From the NCBI RefSeq assembly GCF_000423705.1, contig NZ_AUIM01000004.1, positions 496,001 to 560,000 on the forward strand: 64,000 nucleotides of DNA, in the 5' to 3' direction. Under the pieces are notes generated by a model. It saw only the letters and a list, made by a program, of their open reading frames with translations, was not told where the DNA came from and made no database searches. Positions 54,282-63,501 of the stretch are shown here, in pieces (the stretch's first letter is position 1; the number at the start of each line of letters is the position of its first letter). The position numbers and the translations under genes are program-made. Source of the DNA: Stappia stellulata DSM 5886. GTDB taxonomy: Bacteria; Pseudomonadota; Alphaproteobacteria; Rhizobiales; Stappiaceae.

Positions 54282-56369
54282 ATGACCGCTGACGACGATC
54301 TCTTTTCCGGAAACGGCCAACCCACCCGGCCGTCAGCCGAGCCAGTGCCCCCGGTTGCATCCTCTGCGGCGAAAGCGCCGGCGCGGGACAACCGTGCGAC
54401 CGAGCCACGCAAGCCGGCACGCTCGCGTTTTTCGGAAAGCGCGGAGTATACGGCCGAAGACATCGAGGTTCTGGAAGGACTGGAACCGGTGCGTCGCCGT
54501 CCGGGCATGTATATCGGCGGAACGGACGAACGGGCGCTGCATCACCTGTTCGCCGAAGTCATCGACAACTCCATGGACGAGGCTGTCGCAGGGCACGCGA
54601 GTTGGATCGAAGTGTCGCTTTCGGCCGACGGCTATCTGAGTGTCGCCGACAATGGCCGCGGCATCCCGGTCGACCCGCACCCCAAGCACCGCGACAAGTC
54701 GGCCCTCGAGGTCATCATGACCACGCTGCATGCGGGCGGCAAGTTCGACAGCAAGGTCTATGAAACCTCCGGCGGCCTGCATGGCGTCGGCGTCTCCGTG
54801 GTCAACGCGCTGTCGGACGACCTGATTGTTGAGGTCGCGCGCGCGCGCAAACTCTATCGCCAGCGCTTCCAGCGCGGCGTGCCGGTCGGACCGCTGGAAT
54901 GCGTCGGCGACGTCCAGAACCGTCGCGGAACGCTCGTGCGGTTTCGCCCGGATCCGGAAATCTTCGGCAAGAACGCTGCTTTCCAGCCTGCCCGGCTGTT
55001 CAAGATGGCACGGTCGAAAGCCTATCTGTTTTCCGGCGTCGAGATCCGCTGGCGCTGCGCCCCGGAGCTCGTCTCCGGAAAGGATGAGGTCGAAGCCGAG
55101 GCGACCTTCCATTTCCCCGGGGGCTTGCGCGACTATCTGCAGGATGCTCTCGGCAAGGAACGCCGGGTGATCGAGGACACATTCGCCGGCCGCACGAAGG
55201 ACACCGGCCGACACGGATCGGTCGAATGGGCCGTCACCTGGTTCGCGGGCGACGGCTTCGTGCATTCCTATTGCAACACGGTTCCAACTCCGGAAGGCGG
55301 CACCCATGAGACGGGGCTGCGCTACGCCTTGCTGCGCGGCCTCAAGGCCTATGGAGAGCTCGTCGGCAACAAGAAGGCGTCGATCATCACCGGCGACGAC
55401 ATCGTTACCTCCGCAGGCGCAATGTTGTCGGTGTTCATTCGCGAGCCGGAATTTGTCGGACAGACCAAGGACAAGCTCGCCACGTCCGAAGCGACGAGGG
55501 TGGTGGAAAGCGCGGTTCGCGATGCTTTCGACCACTGGCTGACCGCAGCCCCCAACCAGGCCAACAAGCTTCTGGACTGGGTGGTCGAGCGCGCGGACGA
55601 GCGTCTTCGGCGACGGCAGGAAAAGGACGTCGCCCGCAAGACCGCCGTGCGCAAGCTGCGCCTGCCCGGCAAGCTGGCCGACTGCGCCTCCAATCAGGCG
55701 CAGGGGTCGGAACTCTTCATCGTGGAGGGCGATTCGGCCGGCGGCTCCGCCAAACAGGCAAGAAACCGCAAGACGCAGGCGGTTTTGCCATTGCGCGGAA
55801 AAATCCTGAACGTGGCAAGCGCGGGCCGGGACAAGCTTGCGGCGAACCAGCAGCTGGCAGATCTGGTGCAGGCGCTCGGCTGCGGCACCGGCAGCTCCTA
55901 CCGCGACACGGATCTGCGCTACGAGAAAATCGTGATCATGACCGACGCGGACGTCGACGGCGCCCATATCGCCTCGCTGCTGATCACATTCTTCTACCGC
56001 GAAACCCCCGAGCTGATCCGCAACGGCCATCTCTATCTGGCTGCCCCGCCGCTGTACCGGATCAGCCAGGGCGGCAAGACGCTCTACGCCCGCGACGATG
56101 CCCACAAGGATGCGCTGCTCGAAAGCGAGTTCCGCAAGAATGCCAAGGTCGACATTGGCCGCTTCAAGGGCCTGGGCGAAATGCTTCCCGCCCAGCTCAA
56201 GGAAACAACCATGGATCCGGACAAACGCACGCTGCTTCAGGTCCGGATTCTCGAGGAGGACGGGGCGTCCACCCGATCCTCGATCGAACGACTGATGGGA
56301 AACAAGCCGGAATCGCGCTTTCTCTTCATCCAGGAGAACGCGCAATTCGCCGAGGAGCTCGATATTTGA
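54282..56369 (+). CDS. parE: DNA topoisomerase IV subunit B
   Basis: 695 residues. The GHKL ATPase has EVIDNSMDEAVAGH, VADNGRGIPVD and GGLHGVGVSVVNALS. The transducer domain follows, and then the TOPRIM block with EGDSAGGSAKQARNRKTQAVLPLRGKILN and the acidic DADVDGAH. A disordered ~55-residue N-terminal extension precedes EDIEVLEGLEPVRRRPGMYIGGTDE, whose wording is ParE rather than GyrB. It decatenates daughter chromosomes with ParC, which is encoded elsewhere. Confidence 0.95.
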   Translation: MTADDDLFSGNGQPTRPSAEPVPPVASSAAKAPARDNRATEPRKPARSRFSESAEYTAEDIEVLEGLEPVRRRPGMYIGGTDERALHHLFAEVIDNSMDEAVAGHASWIEVSLSADGYLSVADNGRGIPVDPHPKHRDKSALEVIMTTLHAGGKFDSKVYETSGGLHGVGVSVVNALSDDLIVEVARARKLYRQRFQRGVPVGPLECVGDVQNRRGTLVRFRPDPEIFGKNAAFQPARLFKMARSKAYLFSGVEIRWRCAPELVSGKDEVEAEATFHFPGGLRDYLQDALGKERRVIEDTFAGRTKDTGRHGSVEWAVTWFAGDGFVHSYCNTVPTPEGGTHETGLRYALLRGLKAYGELVGNKKASIITGDDIVTSAGAMLSVFIREPEFVGQTKDKLATSEATRVVESAVRDAFDHWLTAAPNQANKLLDWVVERADERLRRRQEKDVARKTAVRKLRLPGKLADCASNQAQGSELFIVEGDSAGGSAKQARNRKTQAVLPLRGKILNVASAGRDKLAANQQLADLVQALGCGTGSSYRDTDLRYEKIVIMTDADVDGAHIASLLITFFYRETPELIRNGHLYLAAPPLYRISQGGKTLYARDDAHKDALLESEFRKNAKVDIGRFKGLGEMLPAQLKETTMDPDKRTLLQVRILEEDGASTRSSIERLMGNKPESRFLFIQENAQFAEELDI

Positions 56370-56435
56370 CCCCATCCGCGCGGCGCCGGAGAACCGGATC
56401 GCTCGGAATTGCGATGCAAGGGAGGGCAGGAACCG

Positions 56436-57173
56436 GTGCTCAGGGCCATCCAAAATGCAGTCGAACGCCGGCGCCGGCCGATGCACGATCACCATTATCT
56501 GGCGCTTTCGGGGACCGGCCTGGCCTATGGGCGCTGCCCCCATTCCGCCACCGACAGCATTCGTCAGGCGCTCCGTGAGCTCAGTGCCCGACATGGGCCC
56601 GGTCCAGGCGTCGCACCGCCGTTGACGACCCGCTATGCCACCGGCACCTTGTCAAACTGGACCGACGGCATGGCGCTGCTGTCGGCGCGCCAACTGGAAA
56701 GGCGTCATCCCGACGCGCTGGTTTTCGCGGCAATCCGCGATCCGGTCATGCGGCTGGCCGCCTGTTACGCCCGCGACTATGGCGCAGGGCGTGCCGTCCC
56801 CCCGTCCGCGCGGTTTCTCGGCTTTCGCGAAGGCATGAGTTTCGACGCCTTCACCGCCTGCGTGTGCGGCATTCCCGACCGCAAGAGCCCCAATGCTTTC
56901 CGCAGCCAGGCGGACATTCTGTTCCACAAGGGCAAGCTGTTGCCGCGTCTTCTGATCCGCTTCGAACACAGGGAGGCCGACTGGAGCGCCCTTCGCGCCC
57001 TCGCACAGACCGCCCGCGGGATCGATATCGGCCCCTTGCCCCCCCACGAGGACAGCGCCGAACAGCGCATCGCGCGGATTGCCGCAACCCTCGATCCGTC
57101 CCTCCGGAAAAAGGCGGAGCAGCGCTACCGCGACGACTACAGCCTGTTTGCGCGGGAAAAGCCGGCAGGCTGA
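56436..57173 (+). CDS. Sulfotransferase-like protein
   Basis: About 245 residues from a GTG at 56436 with GGAGG and AGGA upstream. The central IRDPVMRLAACYARDYG resembles the 3-prime phosphate-binding motif of sulfotransferase family 2 enzymes, and the N-terminal LAYGRCPHSATDSIRQAL could be a variant 5-prime loop. The usual Lys of that loop is not obvious. If functional it would transfer sulfate from PAPS to a carbohydrate or lipid. It sits 66 nt after parE and 46 nt before the YqaA-like gene. The assignment is tentative. Confidence 0.5.
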   Translation: MLRAIQNAVERRRRPMHDHHYLALSGTGLAYGRCPHSATDSIRQALRELSARHGPGPGVAPPLTTRYATGTLSNWTDGMALLSARQLERRHPDALVFAAIRDPVMRLAACYARDYGAGRAVPPSARFLGFREGMSFDAFTACVCGIPDRKSPNAFRSQADILFHKGKLLPRLLIRFEHREADWSALRALAQTARGIDIGPLPPHEDSAEQRIARIAATLDPSLRKKAEQRYRDDYSLFAREKPAG

Positions 57174-57219
57174 ACGCCGTCCTTCGCCCCTCGCCTGCAC
57201 CACGAGGCGCATACGCACC

Positions 57220-57636
57220 ATGATGACGATCGTCTCGCTCTTTCTCGGCGCCTTTCTGGCGGCGACCCTGATCCCTTTTTCCTCCGAGATCATGCTCCTG
57301 TCGGCCCTTGCCGCCGGAGACGTACCGGCCTCTTTTCTGGTCGCAGCTGCCGCGAGCGGCAACATTCTGGGATCGGCAGTCAACTGGGCGATCGGACGCT
57401 ATCTCGTCGCCTGGCGGAATCACCGGTGGTTTCCCTTCACACCGGCACAAATCGAAAGGGCGTCATCACGGTTTGCCCGATACGGCACGTGGTCGCTGCT
57501 CTTCGCCTTCCTCCCCGTCGTCGGCGACCCGCTGACATTCGCGGCCGGATTTCTGAAGGTGCCGTTCTGGCGCTTCCTGATTCTCGTCTCTCTCGGCAAG
57601 ACCGCCCGCTATGTCGCCCTCGCCGCCGCGATGTGA
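57220..57636 (+). CDS. YqaA family (VTT/DedA-like) membrane protein
   Basis: 138 residues with about four membrane helices. Family features are FLGAFLAATLIPFSSEIMLLSAL, GNILGSAVNWAIGRYL, RYGTWSLLFAFLPVVGDPLTFAAGFLKVPFWRFL and GKTARYV. The VTT superfamily includes DedA and lipid scramblases; the exact role of YqaA is unknown. Two adjacent ATGs (57220 and 57223) are possible. It follows the sulfotransferase-like gene in the same direction. Confidence 0.8.
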   Translation: MMTIVSLFLGAFLAATLIPFSSEIMLLSALAAGDVPASFLVAAAASGNILGSAVNWAIGRYLVAWRNHRWFPFTPAQIERASSRFARYGTWSLLFAFLPVVGDPLTFAAGFLKVPFWRFLILVSLGKTARYVALAAAM

Positions 57637-57752
57637 GCCCCCCCCACGGCTCGCCCCTCAAGTGCAGACGCACCCTTTACGGGGTTTCCTTGCGACCCCG
57701 AAACGTCCTAGATTTAGCCCAGTTCGCCCGCTGCGCCAGACAAGGAGCGACC

Positions 57753-58184
57753 ATGCGCAAGACACACTTCGGCCTCCGCCTGTACCGCGTCCTTTCGGTC
57801 GCCGCACTTGCCGCGGCGCTGTCCCTGCCCCTTGCCGCGCGGGCCGATCCAGTGAAGGATCTCGTGCAAACGCTTCCCGAAACCGTTGCTGCGTTGTCGC
57901 GGATACCCGGAGCGGAGGGCTCCCCCCTGTCCTTCGTCGTGGTTCGCGAAAGCAACGCCGACCGCTTGTTCATCGTGTCTTCGAATACGTCCGCTGAAAC
58001 CGCCGAAGTGGCACAAGCGCGGGCGCTTTCCGCAAGAATCACTGGTTTGCGAAGCGAAATGGACAGTTATGGCCTTGTTGCCTTTGTCGATCTGCAAACG
58101 CCGGACGGCGAGGAGACGACCTACGAACTCTTCCTTGAGAGCGAGGCCCCGTCGGATCACACCTTCCAGCCGGCAAGTAACTGA
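57753..58184 (+). CDS. Small exported protein, unknown
   Basis: 143 residues. The ATG at 57753 has an excellent AAGGAG 5 nt upstream. A signal peptide (LYRVLSVAALAAALSLPLAARA) is followed by a mature domain with a regular pattern (LSFVVVRESNADRLFIVSSNTS, YELFLESEAP). I recognise no family. No cysteines are present in the mature part. It stands between yqaA and the helicase promoter. Confidence 0.72.
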   Translation: MRKTHFGLRLYRVLSVAALAAALSLPLAARADPVKDLVQTLPETVAALSRIPGAEGSPLSFVVVRESNADRLFIVSSNTSAETAEVAQARALSARITGLRSEMDSYGLVAFVDLQTPDGEETTYELFLESEAPSDHTFQPASN

Positions 58185-58249
58185 AAGCACCGCGGCGGGA
58201 TGGAATGACCGGCAATTCTTGGCGCACTTGGTATGGCGACTTTGCGTCA

Positions 58250-58277
58250 TTGACATTTTATTTTCCAACTGTAGTGT
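58250..58277 (+). promoter_or_regulatory. Promoter of the RhlE-type helicase gene
   Basis: A perfect TTGACA (58250-58255) is followed after 16 nt by TAGTGT (58272-58277). The predicted start near 58284 leaves a leader of about 65 nt before the ATG at 58350. The A/T-rich spacer stands out in this GC-rich region. Cold regulation, common for such helicases, is possible but not shown. Confidence 0.65.
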
Positions 58278-58349
58278 GCGCGGCAAAGCAGCCGGGTCGG
58301 TCGAAACGGGCGACGTCGGTACGGTTTCCAATCATGCAATCAAGGTAAT

Positions 58350-59876
58350 ATGTCCTTTTCCTCACTTGGACTGAGCGAAAAAGTACTCGCCGCCGTAGAG
58401 GCCGCCGGGTACACCGAGCCCACCCCTATTCAGGCTGCGGCAATCCCGCATGTGCTTGAACGCCGCGACGTTTTGGGCCTGGCCCAGACCGGCACGGGGA
58501 AGACGGCGTCCTTTACGCTGCCGATGCTGACGCTTCTTGAAAAGGGCCGCGGGCGCGCACGCATGCCGCGTACGCTCATTCTCGAGCCAACGCGCGAGCT
58601 CGCCGCCCAGGTCGAGGAAAACTTCAACAAGTACGGTGTGAACCACCGTCTCAATGTTGCCTTGCTGATCGGCGGCACCTCCTTCGGCGATCAGGATCGC
58701 AAGCTGGATCGCGGCGTCGACGTCCTGATTGCAACGCCCGGACGCCTGCTCGACCACACAGAGCGCGGAAAGCTTCTGCTTCAGGGCGTCGACATTCTGG
58801 TGATCGACGAAGCCGACCGCATGCTCGACATGGGCTTCATTCCCGACATCGAGCGGATCTGCAAACTGATCCCGATGACCCGTCAGACGCTCTTCTTCTC
58901 GGCAACCATGCCGCCGGAGATCCAGCGACTGGTCGATACCTTCCTGCACAACCCGGCCCGGGTCGAAGTTGCCAAGACTTCATCGACCGCGGAGACGGTG
59001 ACGCAGCAAGTGGTTTCGTCCGGCAACAAGGATTTCGACAAGCGCGAAACGCTTCGCAAGCTCGTCGACGAAGCGCAGGATCTCAAGAACGCGATTGTCT
59101 TCTGCAACCGCAAGCGCGACGTCCAAACGGTGTTCCGCTCGCTGCAGCGCCATGGCTATTCGGTTGGCGCCTTGCACGGCGACATGGACCAGCGCTCGCG
59201 CATGGCAACGCTCGAACAGTTCCGCAAGGGCGAGCTGACCCTGCTCATCGCCAGCGACGTTGCGGCGCGTGGCCTCGACATTCCCGATGTCAGCCATGTC
59301 TTCAACTACGATCTCCCGACGCATGCGGAAGACTACGTCCACCGCATCGGCCGCACGGGTCGCGCCGGGCGCAGCGGCGTGGCCATTTCGATCGTCACGG
59401 GCGGAGACCAGAAGTATCTTTCCGGCATCGAGAAACTGATCGAACGCCCTCTCCCCTGGTATGGCGACCCGATCGACTTCGAGAGCGCCTCGGCCGACCA
59501 GAAAGCACGCCGCAAGAGCGGCGGGCGCACAGCGCGCGCTGAGAGCGGATCTGACGGCGAGGCCAAGCCGCGACGCCGCACGCGCGCCGGAGGCAGGGAA
59601 CGCAAGTCTTCCGAGCCGGAGACCGCAAAGAACGAAGGCGATGCCGTTGCCGAGGCCGCGCCAAAGCCCGAGCCGAAGCGCGAGGCCAAACAGCCTGACG
59701 AAAAGGCCCCTGCCCGACGCGGACGCGGTCCCAAGCCCGCGGCACAGGAAGAAAAACGCCAGTCTTCGAAACGGCGGCGCGGAAACGGCGGCAAGGATGA
59801 CGAGCCGGTGATCGGGCTGGGTGACCACGTGCCGGCCTTCCTGCTGCGTGATACGCGGCCCAAGAAAGCGAGTTGA
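58350..59876 (+). CDS. DEAD-box RNA helicase, RhlE-type
   Basis: 508 residues. All core motifs are present: Q-motif EPTPIQAAAIP, motif I AQTGTGKT, Ia PTRELAAQ, II VIDEADRMLDMGF, III FFSATMP, V ASDVAARGLDIP and VI HRIGRTGRAGRSG. The tail from about 390 is basic, Lys/Arg/Glu-rich and unstructured, as in RhlE/CsdA-like helicases that act on structured RNA, ribosomes or the degradosome. It has its own promoter at 58250-58277. The ATG is preceded by AAGGT. Confidence 0.93.
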   Translation: MSFSSLGLSEKVLAAVEAAGYTEPTPIQAAAIPHVLERRDVLGLAQTGTGKTASFTLPMLTLLEKGRGRARMPRTLILEPTRELAAQVEENFNKYGVNHRLNVALLIGGTSFGDQDRKLDRGVDVLIATPGRLLDHTERGKLLLQGVDILVIDEADRMLDMGFIPDIERICKLIPMTRQTLFFSATMPPEIQRLVDTFLHNPARVEVAKTSSTAETVTQQVVSSGNKDFDKRETLRKLVDEAQDLKNAIVFCNRKRDVQTVFRSLQRHGYSVGALHGDMDQRSRMATLEQFRKGELTLLIASDVAARGLDIPDVSHVFNYDLPTHAEDYVHRIGRTGRAGRSGVAISIVTGGDQKYLSGIEKLIERPLPWYGDPIDFESASADQKARRKSGGRTARAESGSDGEAKPRRRTRAGGRERKSSEPETAKNEGDAVAEAAPKPEPKREAKQPDEKAPARRGRGPKPAAQEEKRQSSKRRRGNGGKDDEPVIGLGDHVPAFLLRDTRPKKAS

Positions 59877-60052
59877 CGCACGGCACCCTGAACCGGAGAA
59901 TTCGGGACTACCTGCCGTAGTGGAGAAGAAGACGTGCGACTGATCAGCCTTAACGGTACCTTAAAACTTGGCGGCCAATATCCTTACCACCTCGAAGGAA
60001 TTGTGGTGCGACCGAGTATTGGGTTCGACCGCATGTACGTTTGGAACCGCGA

Positions 60053-61111
60053 ATGGCTCAGGAAGACGACCACAAGCGAACGATCGTCTATGGCGACACA
60101 GCGATCAAGTACATTCGCAAGAATGAACTTCCTGCCTATCCGCGGTTCTACGAGCTCTGGTACACCTACTCAGCCGGCTTCAATCACTCGCTCAACCGGG
60201 CGGTGAATGAAATTGCCGGTTCGACCGGCAAGATCACCACCGAGCAGCTTCAGCAGATCTACAACGGCTTCCTGTCGCCAACGAAATTGGGTGACCGTAT
60301 CGACGAGGTCGGCGAAAAGATCTCCGACGAAATCCAGGATATGGTGGAGATTCTGGGTCAGAGCGTCGATAGCGTCGCAGAATACGGCGCGTCGCTTGCC
60401 GGCGTTCAATCGCAACTGGAAGACATGGAAGATTCGACGCAGCTAAGGCGCGTCGTCAGTCACATGATCAAGGCGACCAAAAGCACGGCCGCCTCGAACA
60501 AGGCTCTGGAAGATCAGCTTGTGGACTCACGCAAGCAGATTGAGGAGCTTCAGGAAAGCCTGGAGGCGATTCGCTACGAATCCCTGACGGATGAACTGAC
60601 CACCCTGAGCAACCGCAAGCACTTCGATCACACCGTCGAACGCGTCGTGAAGGATGCAGGCGAGTCCCAGGAGCCCCTGTCGCTCCTCCTCACCGACATC
60701 GACCATTTCAAGAAATTCAACGACACTTTCGGCCATCAGACCGGCGACCAGGTTCTCCGGCTCGTCGCCCTTGCCGTGAAGCAGAACGTCAAGGGTCACG
60801 ATATCGCCTGCCGCTATGGCGGCGAGGAATTCGCGATCTTGTTGCCGCACACGTCGCTGCGTCAGGCCGTGACCGTCGCCGAGCACATCCGCCGGGCGGT
60901 GTTGTCGAAGGAACTGGTGAAACGCTCGACCGGCGAAAACCTCGGCCGTATCACGATTTCCATCGGCGTCTCGTCCTTCAAGCCCGGCGATACCGCTCAG
61001 TCGCTGATCGGGCGCGCGGACACCGCGCTTTATGCCGCAAAGGCCGCCGGACGCAATCTGGTGCGCTGCGAAACCGACCCGGACGTTCTGGCCGACAGCC
61101 GCGTCGCCTGA
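60053..61111 (+). CDS. GGDEF-domain diguanylate cyclase
   Basis: 352 residues. The N-terminal region (1-130) is helical with no recognised sensor domain or membrane helix. A coiled coil (about 145-175, ALEDQLVDSRKQIEELQESLEAI) follows, then the GGDEF domain (about 178-340). The active-site motif is GGEEF at 256-260, so it should be catalytically competent. The upstream inhibitory I-site RxxD is KGHD at 247-250, with the Arg replaced by Lys, so product inhibition may be weakened. Start options are ATG 60053 and TTG 60041. It is 176 nt after the helicase. Confidence 0.9.
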   Translation: MAQEDDHKRTIVYGDTAIKYIRKNELPAYPRFYELWYTYSAGFNHSLNRAVNEIAGSTGKITTEQLQQIYNGFLSPTKLGDRIDEVGEKISDEIQDMVEILGQSVDSVAEYGASLAGVQSQLEDMEDSTQLRRVVSHMIKATKSTAASNKALEDQLVDSRKQIEELQESLEAIRYESLTDELTTLSNRKHFDHTVERVVKDAGESQEPLSLLLTDIDHFKKFNDTFGHQTGDQVLRLVALAVKQNVKGHDIACRYGGEEFAILLPHTSLRQAVTVAEHIRRAVLSKELVKRSTGENLGRITISIGVSSFKPGDTAQSLIGRADTALYAAKAAGRNLVRCETDPDVLADSRVA

Positions 61112-61134
61112 GAACACCTCTTTTCGGGCACCTC

Positions 61135-61168
61135 AAGCGGGCATGGATCGCAGCACTTTCGCCCGCTT
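61135..61168 (+). terminator. Possible terminator after the GGDEF gene
   Basis: An 8-bp stem AAGCGGGC / GCCCGCTT with an 18-nt loop lies 24 nt past the stop of the cyclase, followed by only a short TTA. The gene meets sufA head-on, so a terminator is expected here. Confidence 0.42.
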
Positions 61169-61281
61169 TACCCCAAAAGTCGCAAACACCGCGAAGGCCT
61201 CTTCAGGATCTCTTCCGTCGCCGTATTGCGGCATCGGTCAGATGCCGCCACCGCACTGGGGCGAGACGTGTCTTGGGCCTC

Positions 61282-61668
61282 TCAGCCCGCAGGGCCGGCC
61301 GGCTGACCGCCTCCGGTCTCCGCTGCCTTGAGCGAGACGGATTCACCGCAGCCGCAGGCCGAAACCTCGTTGGGATTGCGGAAGACGAAGCCGGAGCGGA
61401 ACTTGGTGACCTCATGGTCCATCTCGGTCCCGAGCAGGAACAAAACGGCTGACGGGTCGACATAGATCCGGACGCCCTTGTCCTCGATCACGTCGTCGCC
61501 CGGCTTTGCCTCCTCGACGAGCGACATGTCGTATTCCATGCCCGCGCAACCGCCCGTCTTGATCCCGACGCGCAATCCGAGCGCATCCTTGTCGGCATTT
61601 TCGAGGATTTCGCGAACGCGTTCCGCTGCGGCTTCGGTCAGCGTCAGGACTTGAAATTTCGATGCCAT
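61282..61668 (-). CDS. sufA: SufA/HesB-type iron-sulfur cluster carrier
   Basis: 128 residues from the ATG at 61668. It has the A-type carrier fold with cluster cysteines in KTGGCAGMEYDMS and SACGCGESV, preceded by RVGIKTGG. A Gly/Pro-rich tail ends the protein. It follows sufT by 167 nt and receives clusters from SufBCD. A second A-type carrier of ErpA type is at 51016-51408. Confidence 0.93.
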   Translation of the reverse strand: MASKFQVLTLTEAAAERVREILENADKDALGLRVGIKTGGCAGMEYDMSLVEEAKPGDDVIEDKGVRIYVDPSAVLFLLGTEMDHEVTKFRSGFVFRNPNEVSACGCGESVSLKAAETGGGQPAGPAG

Positions 61669-61835
61669 CGCGGTGTCCAATCCAGCAGTCCGGGGAATTC
61701 TGGTGCCTCGCGCATCCCGCGCCAGGCACCGGCTGTGCACCGGAACGCGCCCAGGTGGCGGACGCGTCGGGCACGATCAGTCAGGACAGAACCATGTGTC
61801 CTGCCCCTGCATCTCAATATAGGGCGCGGCTCGGG

Positions 61836-62234
61836 TCAATACCAGTTGAGCGCGATCTTGGCTTCCTCGGACATGCGGTCCGGCGTCCACGGCGGATCGA
61901 AAACCATGTTCACATTAACCGGCCCGACACCCGCCACAGAACTCACCGCATCCTCGACCCAGCCCGGCATTTCACCGGCGACCGGACACCCGGGCGCGGT
62001 CAGCGTCATGTCGACCGAGATCGACCGGTCGTCCTCGATGTCGACCTTGTAGATCAGGCCCAGCTCGTAGATGTCGCAGGGGATCTCTGGATCGTAGACG
62101 GTCTTCAACGCGCCGACGATATCCTGCGTGATCTGCTGCAGATCCTCCGCGGGGATGGCGCTGCCGCCGGAGCCTGAAATCTCCGCCTGCGGCTCTCCGA
62201 CACCCGTATCGGTCATGGTCGAATATTCACTCAT
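61836..62234 (-). CDS. sufT: SUF system Fe-S assembly protein SufT (MIP18/DUF59 family)
   Basis: 132 residues. The DUF59 domain (about 30-130) shows ALKTVYDPEIPCDIYELGLIYKVDI and MTLTAPGCPVAGEMPGWVEDAV with the conserved cysteine. The N-terminal ~25 residues are low-complexity. MIP18-family proteins help load Fe-S clusters onto client proteins. The start is the ATG at 62234, 7 nt after sufS, so it is tightly coupled. Confidence 0.92.
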   Translation of the reverse strand: MSEYSTMTDTGVGEPQAEISGSGGSAIPAEDLQQITQDIVGALKTVYDPEIPCDIYELGLIYKVDIEDDRSISVDMTLTAPGCPVAGEMPGWVEDAVSSVAGVGPVNVNMVFDPPWTPDRMSEEAKIALNWY

Positions 62235-62241
62235 GGCATCC

Positions 62242-63498
62242 TCACGCAAAAAAGTCCTGAGCCTTTTGCAAGGCGGCGACGAGACTGTCGACCTCTTCGG
62301 TGGTGTTATAGAGACCGAAGCTTGCCCGGCAGGTCGATGTCACTCCATATCGTGCCAGAAGCGGCTGGGCACAATGGGTTCCGGCGCGCACGGCCACGCC
62401 TTCGCGGTCAATCACCATCGACACGTCATGGGCATGGATCCCCTTCATCTCGAAGGAAATGATCGCGCCCTTGCCGGGTGCCTCGCCGAAAATGCGTACG
62501 GAGTTCAACTGCTTGAGCCGTTCCTGCGCATAGTCGCGCAAGCGCGCCTCATGCGCGGCAATGCGGTCGCGCCCGATGGCATCCATATAGTCGAGCGCGG
62601 CGCCGAGACCGATTGCCTGCACAATCGGCGGCGTGCCCGCCTCGAAGCGATGCGGCGGGGCGTTGTAGGTCACGCCGTCCTCGGTCACGTCGAGGATCAT
62701 CTCGCCGCCACCGTTGAAGGGCGCCATCTTCTCCAGCAGCTCCATCTTGCCCCAGAGCACGCCGATACCCGACGGGCCATAAACCTTGTGGCCGGTGAAG
62801 CAGTAGAAATCGCAGCCGAGCTCCTCAACGTCGACCGGCATGTGCACGGCCGACTGGCTGCCGTCAACAAGCACCGGAACGCCATGGGCATGCGCGATCT
62901 CGCAAACCTTCTTGATCGGCACAACCGTGCCCAGCACGTTCGACATATGGGTGATCGCAACCATCTTGGTCCGCGGCCCGATCGCCTGCTCGAATGCGTC
63001 CAGGTCGAAGGACCCGTCTTCGCGCAGATAGACCCATTTGAGCACAGCACCCTTGCGTTCCCTGAGGAAGTGCCAAGGCACGATGTTGGAATGGTGCTCC
63101 ATGATCGTGAGCACGATCTCGTCCCCCTCACCGATGTGGTGGGAGCCGTAGGATTCGGCCACGAGATTGATCGCTTCCGTCGTCGAGCGGGTGAAGATCA
63201 CCTCGTCGACCGACGGCGCGTTCAGGAAGCGGCGCACGGTCTCGCGCGCCGCCTCGAAGTTTTCCGTCGCGGTGTTGGAGAGATAATGCAAGCCGCGATG
63301 AACGTTGGCGTATTCATGCGAATAGGCCCGCGTAACCGCATCGATGACCGCTTGCGGCTTCTGGGCCGACGCCCCGTTGTCCAGATACACGAGCGGCTTG
63401 CCGTAGATCTCCCGCGACAGGATCGGAAAGTCCCGGCGCACAGCCTCCACGTCGTAGGGGAGTGCCGTGTCGGCAGACGGGTTCGCAGTCAACGCCAT
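62242..63498 (-). CDS. sufS: Cysteine desulfurase SufS
   Basis: 418 residues, a type-II PLP-dependent desulfurase. The PLP lysine is in CFTGHKVYGPSGIGVLWG (about 224-241), and the substrate-binding segment KPLVYLDNGASAQKPQAVI is near the N-terminus. The persulfide cysteine lies in the C-terminal TSTCRASFGLYNT. It supplies sulfur to SufBCD via SufE. It is 3 nt after sufD. Confidence 0.96.
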   Translation of the reverse strand: MALTANPSADTALPYDVEAVRRDFPILSREIYGKPLVYLDNGASAQKPQAVIDAVTRAYSHEYANVHRGLHYLSNTATENFEAARETVRRFLNAPSVDEVIFTRSTTEAINLVAESYGSHHIGEGDEIVLTIMEHHSNIVPWHFLRERKGAVLKWVYLREDGSFDLDAFEQAIGPRTKMVAITHMSNVLGTVVPIKKVCEIAHAHGVPVLVDGSQSAVHMPVDVEELGCDFYCFTGHKVYGPSGIGVLWGKMELLEKMAPFNGGGEMILDVTEDGVTYNAPPHRFEAGTPPIVQAIGLGAALDYMDAIGRDRIAAHEARLRDYAQERLKQLNSVRIFGEAPGKGAIISFEMKGIHAHDVSMVIDREGVAVRAGTHCAQPLLARYGVTSTCRASFGLYNTTEEVDSLVAALQKAQDFFA

Positions 63499-63501
63499 GT
63501 C

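Noticed and set aside
54333-56594. 753-residue open frame opposite parE
   Set aside because: It is antisense to a complete topoisomerase IV subunit; a shadow.
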